A DNA stretch of 64,000 nucleotides from Nostocoides sp. (GTDB lineage Bacteria; Actinomycetota; Actinomycetes; Actinomycetales; Dermatophilaceae). Under the pieces are notes generated by a model. The model was not told the origin of the DNA. It ran no database searches and saw nothing but the letters and a program-made list of their open reading frames with translations. The first letter of the stretch is position 1. Each line of letters opens with the position of its first letter. The stretch is taken from contig JADJEA010000023.1 in assembly GCA_016702415.1 (NCBI GenBank), positions 1-64,000 of the forward strand, read 5' to 3'. The position numbers and the translations under genes were made by a program. Below, in pieces: positions 48,130 through 57,528 of the stretch.

Positions 48130-49974
48130 ATGCCTGACCTGCGCTCACGGACCTCCACCCACGGCCGGACGATGGCGGGAGCGCGCGCCCTGTGGCGCGC
48201 GACCGGGATGACGGACGACGACTTCGGCAAGCCCATCGTCGCTATCGCCAATAGCTTCACCCAGTTCGTCCCCGGCCACGTCCACCTCAAGGACTTGGGG
48301 CACCTCGTCGCGGGGGCAGTGGCGGAGGCCGGAGGCGTCGCCAAGGAGTTCAACACGATCGCCGTGGACGACGGGATCGCGATGGGGCACGCCGGGATGC
48401 TCTACTCGCTGCCGAGCCGCGAGCTGATCGCCGACGCCGTCGAATACATGGTCAATGCCCATTGCGCCGACGCCCTTGTCTGCATCTCCAACTGCGACAA
48501 GATCACCCCGGGGATGTTGCTGGCCGCGCTGCGCCTGGACATCCCCACCGTCTTCGTCTCCGGTGGCCCGATGGAGGCCGGTCGGACCGTCGCCATCGAG
48601 GGCATCGTCCACGAGAAGCTCGATCTGATCGACGCGATGATCGCCAGTTCCAATGACGCGGTCACCGACGACCAGCTCGGGACGATCGAACGCTCCGCCT
48701 GCCCCACGTGCGGCTCCTGCTCGGGCATGTTCACCGCCAACTCGATGAACTGCCTGACCGAAGCCATGGGACTGTCCTTGCCGGGCAACGGATCGACGCT
48801 TGCGACGCATGCGGCGCGCAAGGATCTTTTCCTCGAGGCGGGCCGGCTCGTCGTCGACCTGTGCCGGCGCTATTACGACCACGACGACGCGTCGGTCCTC
48901 CCGCGGAGCATCGCCACCCACGACGCCTTCACCAATGCGTTCGCGCTGGACGTGGCGATGGGCGGCTCGACCAACACGGTCCTCCACCTCCTGGCTGCGG
49001 CCCGGGAGGCCGACCTCGACTTCCACATGGCCGACATCGACGCGATCAGTCGTCGGGTCCCGTGCCTGTCCAAGGTGGCACCCAACAGCCCGAAGTACCA
49101 CATGGAGGACGTGCACCGGGCGGGCGGCATACCCGCCATCCTCGGGGAACTCGACCGGGCCGGTCTGCTGCGCCGAGAGGTCCACGCGATCCACAGTCCG
49201 ACCCTCGACGATTGGTTGGGGGAGTGGGACATTCGGGGGACGGCCCCGTCGCAGCGCGCCGTCGAGCTCTTCCACGCCGCGCCCGGCGGGGTCCGCACGA
49301 CCGAGCCCTTCTCCACCTCCAACCGGTGGGCCAGTCTCGACACCGACCCCGCCGCGGGGTGCATCCGCGACAAGGAGCACGCCTACACCGTCGACGGCGG
49401 CCTAGCGGTCCTGACCGGCAATATCGCGCCCGACGGTTGCGTCGTGAAGACCGCCGGCGTGCCCGAGTCCGTATGGCGGTTCTCCGGCACCGCCGTAGTC
49501 TTCGAGTCCCAAGACGACGCGGTCGCGGGAATCCTCGCCAAGCGGGTCGCCGCGGGCGACGTCGTCGTCATCCGGTACGAGGGCCCCAAGGGCGGACCGG
49601 GGATGCAGGAGATGCTCTACCCGACCTCCTTCCTCAAGGGCCGTGGCCTCGGCCAAGCCTGCGCTCTCATCACCGACGGACGCTTCTCGGGAGGCACCTC
49701 CGGGCTCTCGATCGGTCACATCTCCCCTGAAGCCGCCAGTGGCGGCGCCATCGCCCTCGTCGAGGACGGCGACCGGATCGAGATCGACATCCCCGGCCGC
49801 ACGATCCACCTCGCGGTGCCCGATGACGTTCTCGCCGAACGCAAAGCGAAGCAGGAGGCCCGCGAGCGTCCCTATACGCCGCTGAACCGGGACCGGCCGG
49901 TCTCGGCCGCCTTGCGCGCCTACGCCTCGATGGCCGCATCGGCGGCCGATGGTGCGGTGCGGGTGGTCCCCTGA
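48130..49974 (+). CDS. ilvD: dihydroxy-acid dehydratase
   Basis: Third enzyme of valine/isoleucine synthesis; a 2Fe-2S or 4Fe-4S dehydratase. 614 residues, the bacterial long form. Cluster cysteines in CISNCDKITPGM and CPTCGSCSGMFTANSMNCL; GNGSTLATHAARK and AMGGSTNTVLHLLA are family motifs; the C-terminal domain has GPKGGPGMQEML and DGRFSGGTSG (catalytic Ser region). Separated from ilvBNC by the minus-strand CYTH gene. Confidence 0.96.
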   Translation: MPDLRSRTSTHGRTMAGARALWRATGMTDDDFGKPIVAIANSFTQFVPGHVHLKDLGHLVAGAVAEAGGVAKEFNTIAVDDGIAMGHAGMLYSLPSRELIADAVEYMVNAHCADALVCISNCDKITPGMLLAALRLDIPTVFVSGGPMEAGRTVAIEGIVHEKLDLIDAMIASSNDAVTDDQLGTIERSACPTCGSCSGMFTANSMNCLTEAMGLSLPGNGSTLATHAARKDLFLEAGRLVVDLCRRYYDHDDASVLPRSIATHDAFTNAFALDVAMGGSTNTVLHLLAAAREADLDFHMADIDAISRRVPCLSKVAPNSPKYHMEDVHRAGGIPAILGELDRAGLLRREVHAIHSPTLDDWLGEWDIRGTAPSQRAVELFHAAPGGVRTTEPFSTSNRWASLDTDPAAGCIRDKEHAYTVDGGLAVLTGNIAPDGCVVKTAGVPESVWRFSGTAVVFESQDDAVAGILAKRVAAGDVVVIRYEGPKGGPGMQEMLYPTSFLKGRGLGQACALITDGRFSGGTSGLSIGHISPEAASGGAIALVEDGDRIEIDIPGRTIHLAVPDDVLAERKAKQEARERPYTPLNRDRPVSAALRAYASMAASAADGAVRVVP

Positions 49975-50042
49975 CGGTGCTCGGGAGCGCGCACTCCATC
50001 GGGTGCCGGGCGGCACCGCATCCGGCGGCGCGTGCCGACGGG

Positions 50043-50567
50043 TCAGGCCTGGTCTGCCCACGTGGAGTAGGGGGTCACCGAGAGATAGCCGTTCGTGTAG
50101 CGCACATCCTCGGTGACCTCGCTCCCGCACCATGCCGGGATCTCCGCGGCTGCCACGCCGGCCTCGGGGCCTTCCACCTCGGCCATGACCAGGCCCTCAT
50201 TGGGGCCGGTGAAGACGTCCACCGTCCACATCAGGTCGCCCACCCACCGGGTGAAGCGGCGCTTGGCGGTCCCGCGAGTTGTCAGCGTGAGCAGCGCGTC
50301 GGCATCGCCGGCGGGGACCGGCCACTCGGCCTCCGGCCGCCCAAGCCCGGACCGGGGACCCTTGAGAGTCATCGTGCACGCGACCTCCCCGGCGGCCGAG
50401 ACGGCGCGACGGACCCTCAGGCTGTAGCCGTAGGCCCCGAAGAGGTAGCCCTGGGCCAGGTCCTCCCAGTCCCACCCGGCACTCGGCTCGGTGTCGGTGA
50501 CGATGAATTTGCGCTCGAACTCGATGCCCTGCCCGTCAGCTGCCATGCCCTCATCCCATCGCACCAT
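50043..50567 (-). CDS. CYTH/triphosphate tunnel metalloenzyme-like protein
   Basis: 174 residues read from 50567 (an internal ATG would give 167). The N-terminal EFERKF matches the ExExK signature of CYTH proteins, followed by alternating basic/acidic beta strands (YSLRVRRAVSAAGEVACTMTLKG split across strands, TVDVFTGPNEGLVMAEVE) that line the tunnel. Substrate may be inorganic triphosphate or another triphosphate. Sits alone between ilvD and ilvBNC. Confidence 0.85.
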   Translation of the reverse strand: MVRWDEGMAADGQGIEFERKFIVTDTEPSAGWDWEDLAQGYLFGAYGYSLRVRRAVSAAGEVACTMTLKGPRSGLGRPEAEWPVPAGDADALLTLTTRGTAKRRFTRWVGDLMWTVDVFTGPNEGLVMAEVEGPEAGVAAAEIPAWCGSEVTEDVRYTNGYLSVTPYSTWADQA

Positions 50568-50701
50568 GTCAAGGGATGGAAGCCCGTCCGGAGCGCCGGT
50601 CGCCCAGGGTCCTGTCTGTCGGTGAGATCACAAGTCCGACTGTTGAGACACCAGGAGGGGTTCATTGACGGGGCGTCCGTCGAGGCGGCATCGTTCATCC
50701 C

Positions 50702-50737
50702 ATGGCATTCCTCCTCGTACTCCCCGAGCGCGCATAA
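50702..50737 (+). CDS. ilvBNC leader peptide
   Basis: A 11-residue open frame, MAFLLVLPERA, followed by TAA. Four of five residues in its core are Leu or Val, the hallmark of branched-chain attenuation leaders; it resembles the ILVLGKR-type leaders reported upstream of ilvB in streptomycetes and the LVVV-containing leader of Corynebacterium ilvBNC. The strong terminator hairpin follows 21 nt later. A ribosome site is weak (GAGG 16 nt upstream). Confidence 0.7.
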   Translation: MAFLLVLPERA

Positions 50738-50757
50738 CCGCCCAGGTCTGCGCGCTG

Positions 50758-50791
50758 CCCCGACGTCCACTGGTGGACCGAGGGGTTTTTT
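50758..50791 (+). terminator. ilvB attenuator terminator
   Basis: CCCC...GTCCA-CTGG-TGGAC...GGGG followed by six T (50786-50791). It is the only classical T-tract terminator I see in the window and lies between the leader peptide and ilvB (start 50855). When charged Leu/Val tRNA is short, ribosome stalling on the leader would favour an alternative fold and let transcription continue. Confidence 0.8.
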
Positions 50792-50854
50792 GTTGGGCGG
50801 GAATGACATCGACGAGACGACAAGCAACAGACCCGAAGGCGAGTTGACGATCAG

Positions 50855-52775
50855 ATGACAACCACAGACCACGCGCCCGCGCGACCCGCGGCGCCCAGTC
50901 CGGCGACGATGGCCCACAAGGCCCAGCCACCCGTTCGGTCCGCCGTCGAGGTCACCGGCGCCCAGGCGCTCATCCTCTCCCTCGAGGCGATGGGCGTCGA
51001 CACCGTGTTCGGGCTGCCCGGCGGGGCGATCCTCCCGGCATACGACCCCCTCATGGACTCCACCAAGGTCCGGCACATCCTGGTCCGCCACGAGCAGGGC
51101 GCCGGGCATGCCGCCGAGGGGTATGCCGCGGCCACCGGCAAGATCGGTGTCTGTATGGCGACCTCCGGGCCCGGGGCGACCAACCTCGTCACCCCGATCG
51201 CCGACGCCTATATGGACTCGGTCCCGATCGTCGCGATCACCGGTCAGGTCACCTCGCGCTCGATCGGCACGGACGCCTTCCAGGAGGCCGACATCCGCGG
51301 CATCACCATGCCGATCACGAAGCACAACTACCTCGTCACGGACGCCGACGAGATCCCGCGGGTGATCGCCGAGGCCTTCCACATCGCCGGGACCGGCCGG
51401 CCGGGCCCGGTGCTGGTCGACATCTCCAAGGACGCCCTCCAGAGCAAGACGACCTTCAGCTGGCCGCCGAAGATCGCCCTCCCGGGCTATCACCCCGTGC
51501 TGAAGCCGCATGCCAAGCAGATCCGCGAGGCGGCCAAGCTCATCCTCGCCGCGCGCAAGCCGGTCCCTCTATGTCGGTGGGGGAGTGATCCGCGCCCGCG
51601 CCCATGAGGAGCTCCTCGCCTTCGTCGAGGCGACGGGTATCCCCGTCGTCACGACCCTGATGGCCCGCGGCGCCTTCCCGGACAGCCACGACCTCCACCT
51701 CGGGATGCCGGGCATGCACGGCTCGGTCGCCGCGGTGACGGCGCTGCAGAAGTCCGACCTCATCGTCGCGCTCGGCGCCCGATTCGACGACCGGGTGACG
51801 GGCGACCTGAAATCCTTTGCGCCGGAAGCCAAGATCGTCCACGCGGATATCGACCCGGCCGAGATCTCCAAGAACCGGACCGCCGATGTGCCCATCGTCG
51901 GCGACTGCAAGGCGACGATCGCCGACCTCCTCGAGGCGGTGACGAGCGCGGGGGTCCAGCGCGCGGCATACCAGGCCTGGCGGGAGACGACCCTCGGGTG
52001 GAAGGCGACGTTCCCGGTCGGCTACACCGCGCCGGAGGGCGACGCCCTCATGCCCCAGTACGTCATCGAGCGGCTCGGCGCCATCGCCGGACCCGAAGCG
52101 GTCTACGTGCCGGGCGTGGGGCAGCATCAGATGTGGACCGCCCAGTTCATCCAGTACGAACGGCCGATGTCGTTCGCCAACTCCGGTGGCCTGGGCACGA
52201 TGGGGTATGCCGTGCCCGCCGCCATGGGGGCCAAGGTCGCCGACCCGGACCGGGTCGTCTGGGCGATCGACGGCGACGGGTGCTTCCAGATGACCAATCA
52301 GGAACTCGCGACCTGCGTCATCAACAACATCCCGATCAAGGTCGCGATCATCAACAACTCCAGCCTCGGCATGGTCCGGCAGTGGCAGACGCTCTTCTAC
52401 AACGAGAGGTACTCCAACACCGACCTCCACACCTCCGTCGGGTCGCGCGTGCCGGACTTCGTCAAGCTCGCCGACGCCTACGGCTGCGTGGGGCTGCGGT
52501 GCGAGCGACCCGAGGACGTCGACGCGACGATCCGCAAGGCGATGGAGATCAACGACGTCCCGGTCGTGATCGACTTCGTCGTCGAACGCGACGCCATGGT
52601 GTGGCCCATGGTCGCCGCGGGCGTCAGCAATGACCTCATCCAGATCGCGAAAGACACAGCGCCGCAATGGGATCGCGAGGAGGACGATGCCTCCGAGCAG
52701 GGCCTCGATCCCGACCATGACGGCATCCCGAGCGGGCAGCACTCGAGTGATCCGCACTCGAGCGGTCAGCACTGA
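50855..52775 (+). CDS. ilvB: acetolactate synthase large subunit, one frameshift near 51570
   Basis: ThDP/FAD enzyme making acetolactate or acetohydroxybutyrate. N-terminal ThDP-binding domain: VFGLPGGAILPAYDPL, LVRHEQGAGHAAEGYA (catalytic Glu), MATSGPGATNLVTPIADAY. FAD domain: LYVGGGVIRARAHEEL, LGARFDDRVTG. C-terminal ThDP domain: WAIDGDGCFQMTNQELAT with the metal-binding GDG...NN. The frame shifts near 51570 between ARKPV and LYVGGG, a probable one-base indel. About 640 residues after correction, with a His/Ser-rich tail (HSSDPHSSGQH) not typical of the family. Controlled by the leader peptide and attenuator. Confidence 0.95.
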
Positions 52776-52794
52776 GGCGAGGACGGCAGACGAC

Positions 52795-53307
52795 ATGACC
52801 AAGCACACCCTTTCCGTTCTCGTCCAGGACAAGCCTGGCGTGCTCGCGCGCATCTCCGCGCTCTTCTCCCGGCGGGGATTCAATATCGACTCCCTCGCCG
52901 TCGGCCCGACGGAGTTGCCCGACGTCTCGCGGATGACCGTGGTCGTCGACGTCGACGCCCTCCCGCTGGAGCAGGTGACCAAGCAACTCAACAAACTCGT
53001 CGAGGTGCTCAAAGTCGTCGAGATCGAGGCGACGAACTCGGTCCAAAGCCAGATCGTCCTGGTCAAGGTCCGCGCGGACGGCAGCACCCGCGGCCAGGTC
53101 ATCGAAATCGCGCAGCTCTTCCGTGGCCGGGTCGTCGACGTCACCCCCGACGCGATGAGCATCGAGGTCACCGGCAATGCGGACAAGATCCGCGACTTCC
53201 TGGCGCTGCTGGAGCCCTATGGCGTCAAGGAACTCGTCCAGTCCGGCATCGTCGCGCTCGGCCGCGGGAGTCGGTCGATTTCCGACCGGGCCCTGCGCTC
53301 GGCATAA
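52795..53307 (+). CDS. ilvN: acetolactate synthase small (regulatory) subunit
   Basis: 170 residues with an N-terminal ACT domain (HTLSVLVQDKPGVLARISALFSRRGFN split; GVLARISALF and RRGFNIDSLAVGPTE are conserved) and the second regulatory domain (VQSQIVLVKVRADGSTRGQV). Binds valine for feedback control and activates IlvB. Lies 19 nt after ilvB. Confidence 0.95.
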   Translation: MTKHTLSVLVQDKPGVLARISALFSRRGFNIDSLAVGPTELPDVSRMTVVVDVDALPLEQVTKQLNKLVEVLKVVEIEATNSVQSQIVLVKVRADGSTRGQVIEIAQLFRGRVVDVTPDAMSIEVTGNADKIRDFLALLEPYGVKELVQSGIVALGRGSRSISDRALRSA

Positions 53308-53357
53308 CCTCTGTCCAGAAGCCTCCACACCACCCGAACCCTCCAAGGAGATGGCCC

Positions 53358-54389
53358 ATGGCCGACATGCTGTATGACGACGACGCCGATCTGGCGGTGA
53401 TCCAGGGCCGGAAGGTCGCGGTCATCGGCTACGGCAGCCAGGGCCACGCGCATGCCCTCAACCTGCGCGACTCGGGCGTCGATGTCCGGGTCGGGCTGGC
53501 CGAGGGCAGCAAGTCCCGGGCGAAGGCCGAGGACGAGGGCCTGCGCGTCCTGACCGTGCCCGAGGCGGTCAAGGAGGCCGATCTCGTCGTCATCCTCACG
53601 CCCGACCAGGTCCAGCGCACCGTCTATGCCCAGGACATCAAGCCCAACCTCAAGGAGGGCGCCGCACTGCTCTTCGGGCACGGGTTCAACATCCGCTTCG
53701 GCTATATCGCCCCCGAGGCGGGCAGTGACGTCATCATGGTCGCTCCCAAGGGTCCGGGGCACCTGGTGCGCCGCGAGTATGTCGACGGTCGCGGCGTTCC
53801 CGTCCTCGTCTGTGTCGAGCAGGATGCCTCCGGTCACGCCTGGGATCTGGCCAAGTCCTATGCCAAGGCCATCGGCGGCCTGCGCGCCGGCGGCATCAAG
53901 ACGACATTCACGGAGGAGTGCGAGACCGACCTCTTCGGTGAGCAGGCCGTGCTCTGCGGTGGCGCCTCGCAGCTGGTGATGTACGGCTTCGAGACGCTTG
54001 TCGAGGCCGGCTACCAGCCCGAGGTCGCCTACTTCGAGTGCCTCCACGAACTCAAGCTCATCGTCGACCTCATGATCGAGGGCGGCATCGCCAAGCAGCG
54101 CTGGTCGGTCTCCGACACGGCGGAGTATGGCGACTACGTCTCCGGGCCGCGGGTCATCGATCCCCACGTCAAGGAGAACATGAAGGCTGTCCTCGCCGAC
54201 ATCCAGAGCGGGGCGTTCGCCAAGCGGTTCATCGACGACCAGGACGCGGGGGCGCCGGAGTTCAAGGCGTTGCGCGAGAAGGGTGCCCAGCACCCCATCG
54301 AGAAGACCGGCCGCGAGTTGCGCAAGCTCATGGCCTGGGTCGACTCCGGTCAGGACACCGACTACGTGGAGGGCTCCGCGGCGCGCTGA
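53358..54389 (+). CDS. ilvC: ketol-acid reductoisomerase
   Basis: Class I enzyme, 343 residues. NADPH-binding VAVIGYGSQGHAHALNLRDSG; catalytic domain with the Mg2+ ligands in TDLFGEQAVLCGG and FECLHELKLIVDLM; SDTAEYGDY near the C-terminus. An AAGGAG ribosome site lies 9 nt before ATG 53358. Followed by a strong hairpin terminator that closes the ilvBNC operon. Confidence 0.97.
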   Translation: MADMLYDDDADLAVIQGRKVAVIGYGSQGHAHALNLRDSGVDVRVGLAEGSKSRAKAEDEGLRVLTVPEAVKEADLVVILTPDQVQRTVYAQDIKPNLKEGAALLFGHGFNIRFGYIAPEAGSDVIMVAPKGPGHLVRREYVDGRGVPVLVCVEQDASGHAWDLAKSYAKAIGGLRAGGIKTTFTEECETDLFGEQAVLCGGASQLVMYGFETLVEAGYQPEVAYFECLHELKLIVDLMIEGGIAKQRWSVSDTAEYGDYVSGPRVIDPHVKENMKAVLADIQSGAFAKRFIDDQDAGAPEFKALREKGAQHPIEKTGRELRKLMAWVDSGQDTDYVEGSAAR

Positions 54390-54415
54390 TCGCGGCATAC
54401 CCCCGATGTGGTGGA

Positions 54416-54454
54416 CGGCCCCCGGTGCTCGCGCGAGCGTCCGGGGGCCGTTGT
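54416..54454 (+). terminator. ilvBNC operon terminator
   Basis: Perfect 10-bp stem CGGCCCCCGG / CCGGGGGCCG (54416-54425 / 54441-54450); the loop contains a second self-complementary GCTCGCGCGAGC; a short TTGT follows. Confidence 0.8.
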
Positions 54455-54513
54455 CCGTCAACCGCGAGCCGTATCACACCCTGGGCGGTCGTCAGTCGGG
54501 ATGGCCGCCTCCG

Positions 54514-54623
54514 TAGACTTGGGCCTGCACATTGCGGTGCACCGATCAGCCCGCCGGACATCACGCGGCGGCCCGCGCCACGCGGAACTCGTGGCCTCGC
54601 AGGTCATACGAGAGCAGGAAGTC
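54514..54623 (+). promoter_or_regulatory. serA promoter -10 and ~100-nt leader
   Basis: TAGACT (54514-54519) predicts transcription from about 54526, leaving a ~98-nt leader before ATG 54624. The leader begins with GCAC-ATTGCG-GTGC, able to form a small hairpin, and contains GC-rich self-complementary stretches (gcggcggcccgcgcc). No known riboswitch was recognised. The frame through the leader is open, so an upstream in-frame start is not excluded. Confidence 0.4.
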
Positions 54624-56213
54624 ATGCCCAAGCCGGTCGTGCTCATCGCCGAGGAGTTGTCGCCCGCCACGATGGAGGCGCTCGGCCCCGACTTCGAGGT
54701 CCGTCATTGCGATGGTGCCGATCGGGCCCAACTCCTCGCGGCGCTCCCCGACGCGGAGGCCGTCCTCATCCGGTCCGCGACCAAGATGGACGCCGAGGCG
54801 ATCGGTGTCGCAAAGAACCTTCGGGTCATCGCCCGCGCCGGTGTCGGGCTCGACAATGTCGACGTCCCGGCCGCGACCGTCGCGGGGGTCATGGTGGTCA
54901 ACGCCCCCACATCCAACATCACCTCGGCCGCCGAACTCGCGGTCGGGCTGCTCCTGGCCTCGGCCCGCAATATCGCCCCGGCCAACCAGGCCCTCAAGGG
55001 CGGCGCGTGGAAGCGCAGCAAGTATGGCGGCGTCGAACTCCTCGACAAGACCGTCGGCATTGTCGGCCTCGGCCGGATCGGTCAGTTGGTCGCCGAGCGC
55101 CTCAAGGGCTTCGGTATGACGATCCTCGCCTACGACCCGTACACCTCCGCCCAGCGGGCGGGCCAGGTCGGGGCGCGCCTGGTCAGCCTCGATGAACTCC
55201 TGAGCGAGTCCGACTTCATCACCATCCACCTCCCGAAGACCCCCGAGACGTTGGGGCTCATCGGCAAGGAGGCCTTGACGAAGGTCAAGCCCGGGGTGCG
55301 GATCGTCAACGCCGCACGCGGTGGCATCCTCGACGAGGCGGCCCTGGCCGAGGCGATCCGTGAGGGGCGCGTCGGGGGAGCCGGACTCGACGTCTTCGCC
55401 AAGGAACCGACGACGGAGTCTCCGCTCTTCGAGTTCGAGTCGGTGGTCGTCACCCCGCACCTCGGCGCCTCAACGGACGAGGCCCAGGAAAAGGCCGGAA
55501 TCGCCGTCGCGAAGTCCGTGCGGCTGGCCCTGGCGGGAGACATCGTCCCCGATGCGGTCAACGTTGCCGGCGGTGTCATCGCCGAGGAGATCCGCCCGGG
55601 AATCGACCTGGTGGAGAAGCTCGGACGGATCTTCACCGCCGTGGCGGGATCGGTCCCAGTCCAACTCGACATCGACGTCCGGGGCGAGATCACCGAGCAC
55701 GACGTCAGCATTTGGGAGTTGTCGGCCCTCAAGGGGATCTTCACCGACATCACGACCGATCCGGTCACCTATGTCAACGCGCCCTTGCTCGCCCGCGACC
55801 GGGGCCTCCAGTCGCGGCTGCTCACCAGCCCGGTGGCGGAGGATTTCCGCAATGTCACCACGTTGCGGGGGACCCTGGCCGACAACTCGGTCGTATCGAT
55901 CTCCGGCACCCTGACCGGGCCCAAGATGGTCCAGAAGATCACCGAGGTCAACGGGTTCGACCTCGAGGTCCCGCTGAGCACCCACATGGCCTTCCTGTCG
56001 TATGTCGACCGGCCCGGCGTCATCGGTGCCTTCGGGCGTCTCCTCGGTGACGCCGGCGTCAATATCGCCGGGATGCAGGTCTCGCGCAACGAGTTGGGGG
56101 GACCCGCGCTCGTGGTCCTCATCCTCGACTCGCAGATCCCCGCCGAGGTCCTCACCGCCATTGCCGCCGAGGTCGACGCGACGCTCGCGAAGGCTGCCGA
56201 CTTCGAGGACTGA
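54624..56213 (+). CDS. serA: D-3-phosphoglycerate dehydrogenase (long form)
   Basis: First step of serine synthesis, 529 residues from ATG 54624 (AGCAGGAAG ribosome site). NAD domain VGIVGLGRIGQLVAERLKG; catalytic Arg in VNAARGGILDEAAL and His in VTPHLGASTDEAQEKAG. The C-terminal half carries the intervening domain and an ACT domain (HMAFLSYVDRPGVIGAFGRL, NIAGMQVSRNELGG) as in mycobacterial SerA, for serine feedback. Confidence 0.96.
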   Translation: MPKPVVLIAEELSPATMEALGPDFEVRHCDGADRAQLLAALPDAEAVLIRSATKMDAEAIGVAKNLRVIARAGVGLDNVDVPAATVAGVMVVNAPTSNITSAAELAVGLLLASARNIAPANQALKGGAWKRSKYGGVELLDKTVGIVGLGRIGQLVAERLKGFGMTILAYDPYTSAQRAGQVGARLVSLDELLSESDFITIHLPKTPETLGLIGKEALTKVKPGVRIVNAARGGILDEAALAEAIREGRVGGAGLDVFAKEPTTESPLFEFESVVVTPHLGASTDEAQEKAGIAVAKSVRLALAGDIVPDAVNVAGGVIAEEIRPGIDLVEKLGRIFTAVAGSVPVQLDIDVRGEITEHDVSIWELSALKGIFTDITTDPVTYVNAPLLARDRGLQSRLLTSPVAEDFRNVTTLRGTLADNSVVSISGTLTGPKMVQKITEVNGFDLEVPLSTHMAFLSYVDRPGVIGAFGRLLGDAGVNIAGMQVSRNELGGPALVVLILDSQIPAEVLTAIAAEVDATLAKAADFED

Positions 56214-56336
56214 TCCCGCGCGGGGCGTCCCGGCGCGAGGATGGGCCCGGGCGCCCACGGGTCTCGGTGGCGGGCGCCACCGGGTGGGGGGCGGTCGGCA
56301 TACGAGACGGTCGTATCACCAGGCGGTCACCCGCCC

Positions 56337-56342
56337 TACCCT
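56337..56342 (+). promoter_or_regulatory. -10 element of leaderless leuB promoter
   Basis: TACCCT ends 6 nt before ATG 56349. Confidence 0.5.
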
Positions 56343-56348
56343 GCCGGT

Positions 56349-57398
56349 ATGGCCGCAGACGACCCGACGTCCTTCTCCCTCGCCGTCATCGGTGGTGACG
56401 GCATCGGTCCGGAGGTGGTCGCCGAGGGCCTGAAAATCCTCGGCGCGGTGGGCGTGCGCGCCGCGACGACGGACTACGATCTCGGCGCCCGGCGGTGGCA
56501 TGCCACCGGGGAAACCTTGCCGGACAGCGTGATCGGGGAGTTGCGCGGGCACGACGCGATCCTGCTCGGCGCGATCGGTGACCCCACCGTCCCCAGCGGT
56601 GTTCTCGAACGTGGGGTCTTGTTGCCGCTGCGGTTCGCGCTCGACCACTACGTCAACCTCCGTCCGGCGAAGCTCTTCCCGGGCGTATCGAGCCCGCTGG
56701 CGGTCGAGCGGGTTGCCCCCGCAGGGATCGACTTCGTCGTCGTCCGTGAAGGGACCGAGGGCCCCTACGTCGGCAATGGCGGGGCAGTGCGCGTCGGCAC
56801 CCCGCAGGAGATCGCCACCGAGGTCAGCGTGAACACCCGGTTCGGCGTCGAGCGCGTGGTTCGCGACGCCTTCGCCCGCGCGCAGGCGCGCCCGCGCAAG
56901 CATCTGACCCTGGTCCACAAGCACAACGTCCTCGTCAACGCCGGACACCTGTGGCGGCGGACCGTGGAGGAGGTCGGGGCCGACTTCCCGGAGGTGGAAA
57001 CGGCCTACCAGCACGTCGATGCCGCGACGATCTTCCTGACCACCGACCCGGGCCGCTTCGACGTCATCGTCACCGACAATCTGTTCGGCGACATCATCAC
57101 CGACATCGCCGCCGCCGTGGCGGGCGGCATCGGGCTGGCCGCGAGCGGCAATATCAACCCCGAGCGCACCACGCCGAGCATGTTCGAGCCGGTCCACGGC
57201 TCGGCGCCCGATATTGCCGGGCAGGGCAAGGCGGACCCGACCGCGACGATCCTGTCGGTCGCCATGCTGCTGGCCCACCTCGGGCTGGACGAGCAGAGTG
57301 CCCGGGTCGAGCAGGCCGTGGCCGCCGATCTGGCCGAGCGCGGCGCAGCGAGCCGGTCGACCGGCCAGATCGGTGACGCCATTGCCGCGCGGCTTTGA
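56349..57398 (+). CDS. leuB: 3-isopropylmalate dehydrogenase
   Basis: Oxidative decarboxylation step of leucine synthesis, 349 residues. LAVIGGDGIGPEVVAEGLK, DAILLGAIGDP, VVREGTEGPYVGNGG, LTLVHKHNVL and the metal-binding VTDNLFGDIITDIAAAVAGG are diagnostic; GSAPDIAGQGKADPTATI binds NAD. Leaderless start; an in-frame upstream start at 56241 is open but unsupported. Confidence 0.95.
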   Translation: MAADDPTSFSLAVIGGDGIGPEVVAEGLKILGAVGVRAATTDYDLGARRWHATGETLPDSVIGELRGHDAILLGAIGDPTVPSGVLERGVLLPLRFALDHYVNLRPAKLFPGVSSPLAVERVAPAGIDFVVVREGTEGPYVGNGGAVRVGTPQEIATEVSVNTRFGVERVVRDAFARAQARPRKHLTLVHKHNVLVNAGHLWRRTVEEVGADFPEVETAYQHVDAATIFLTTDPGRFDVIVTDNLFGDIITDIAAAVAGGIGLAASGNINPERTTPSMFEPVHGSAPDIAGQGKADPTATILSVAMLLAHLGLDEQSARVEQAVAADLAERGAASRSTGQIGDAIAARL

Positions 57399-57528
57399 GC
57401 GGCCCGCGGAGGGATTGCCCCCTGAGCTGCTGCCCTGAGCGACCGCATCTGCGCGCCCGGCCCGCTCGTCGGTGCTGCGGATGGGCGCCCTCGCGTACCG
57501 TGGTCCCAACCCGTTGGAAGGATGCCCG

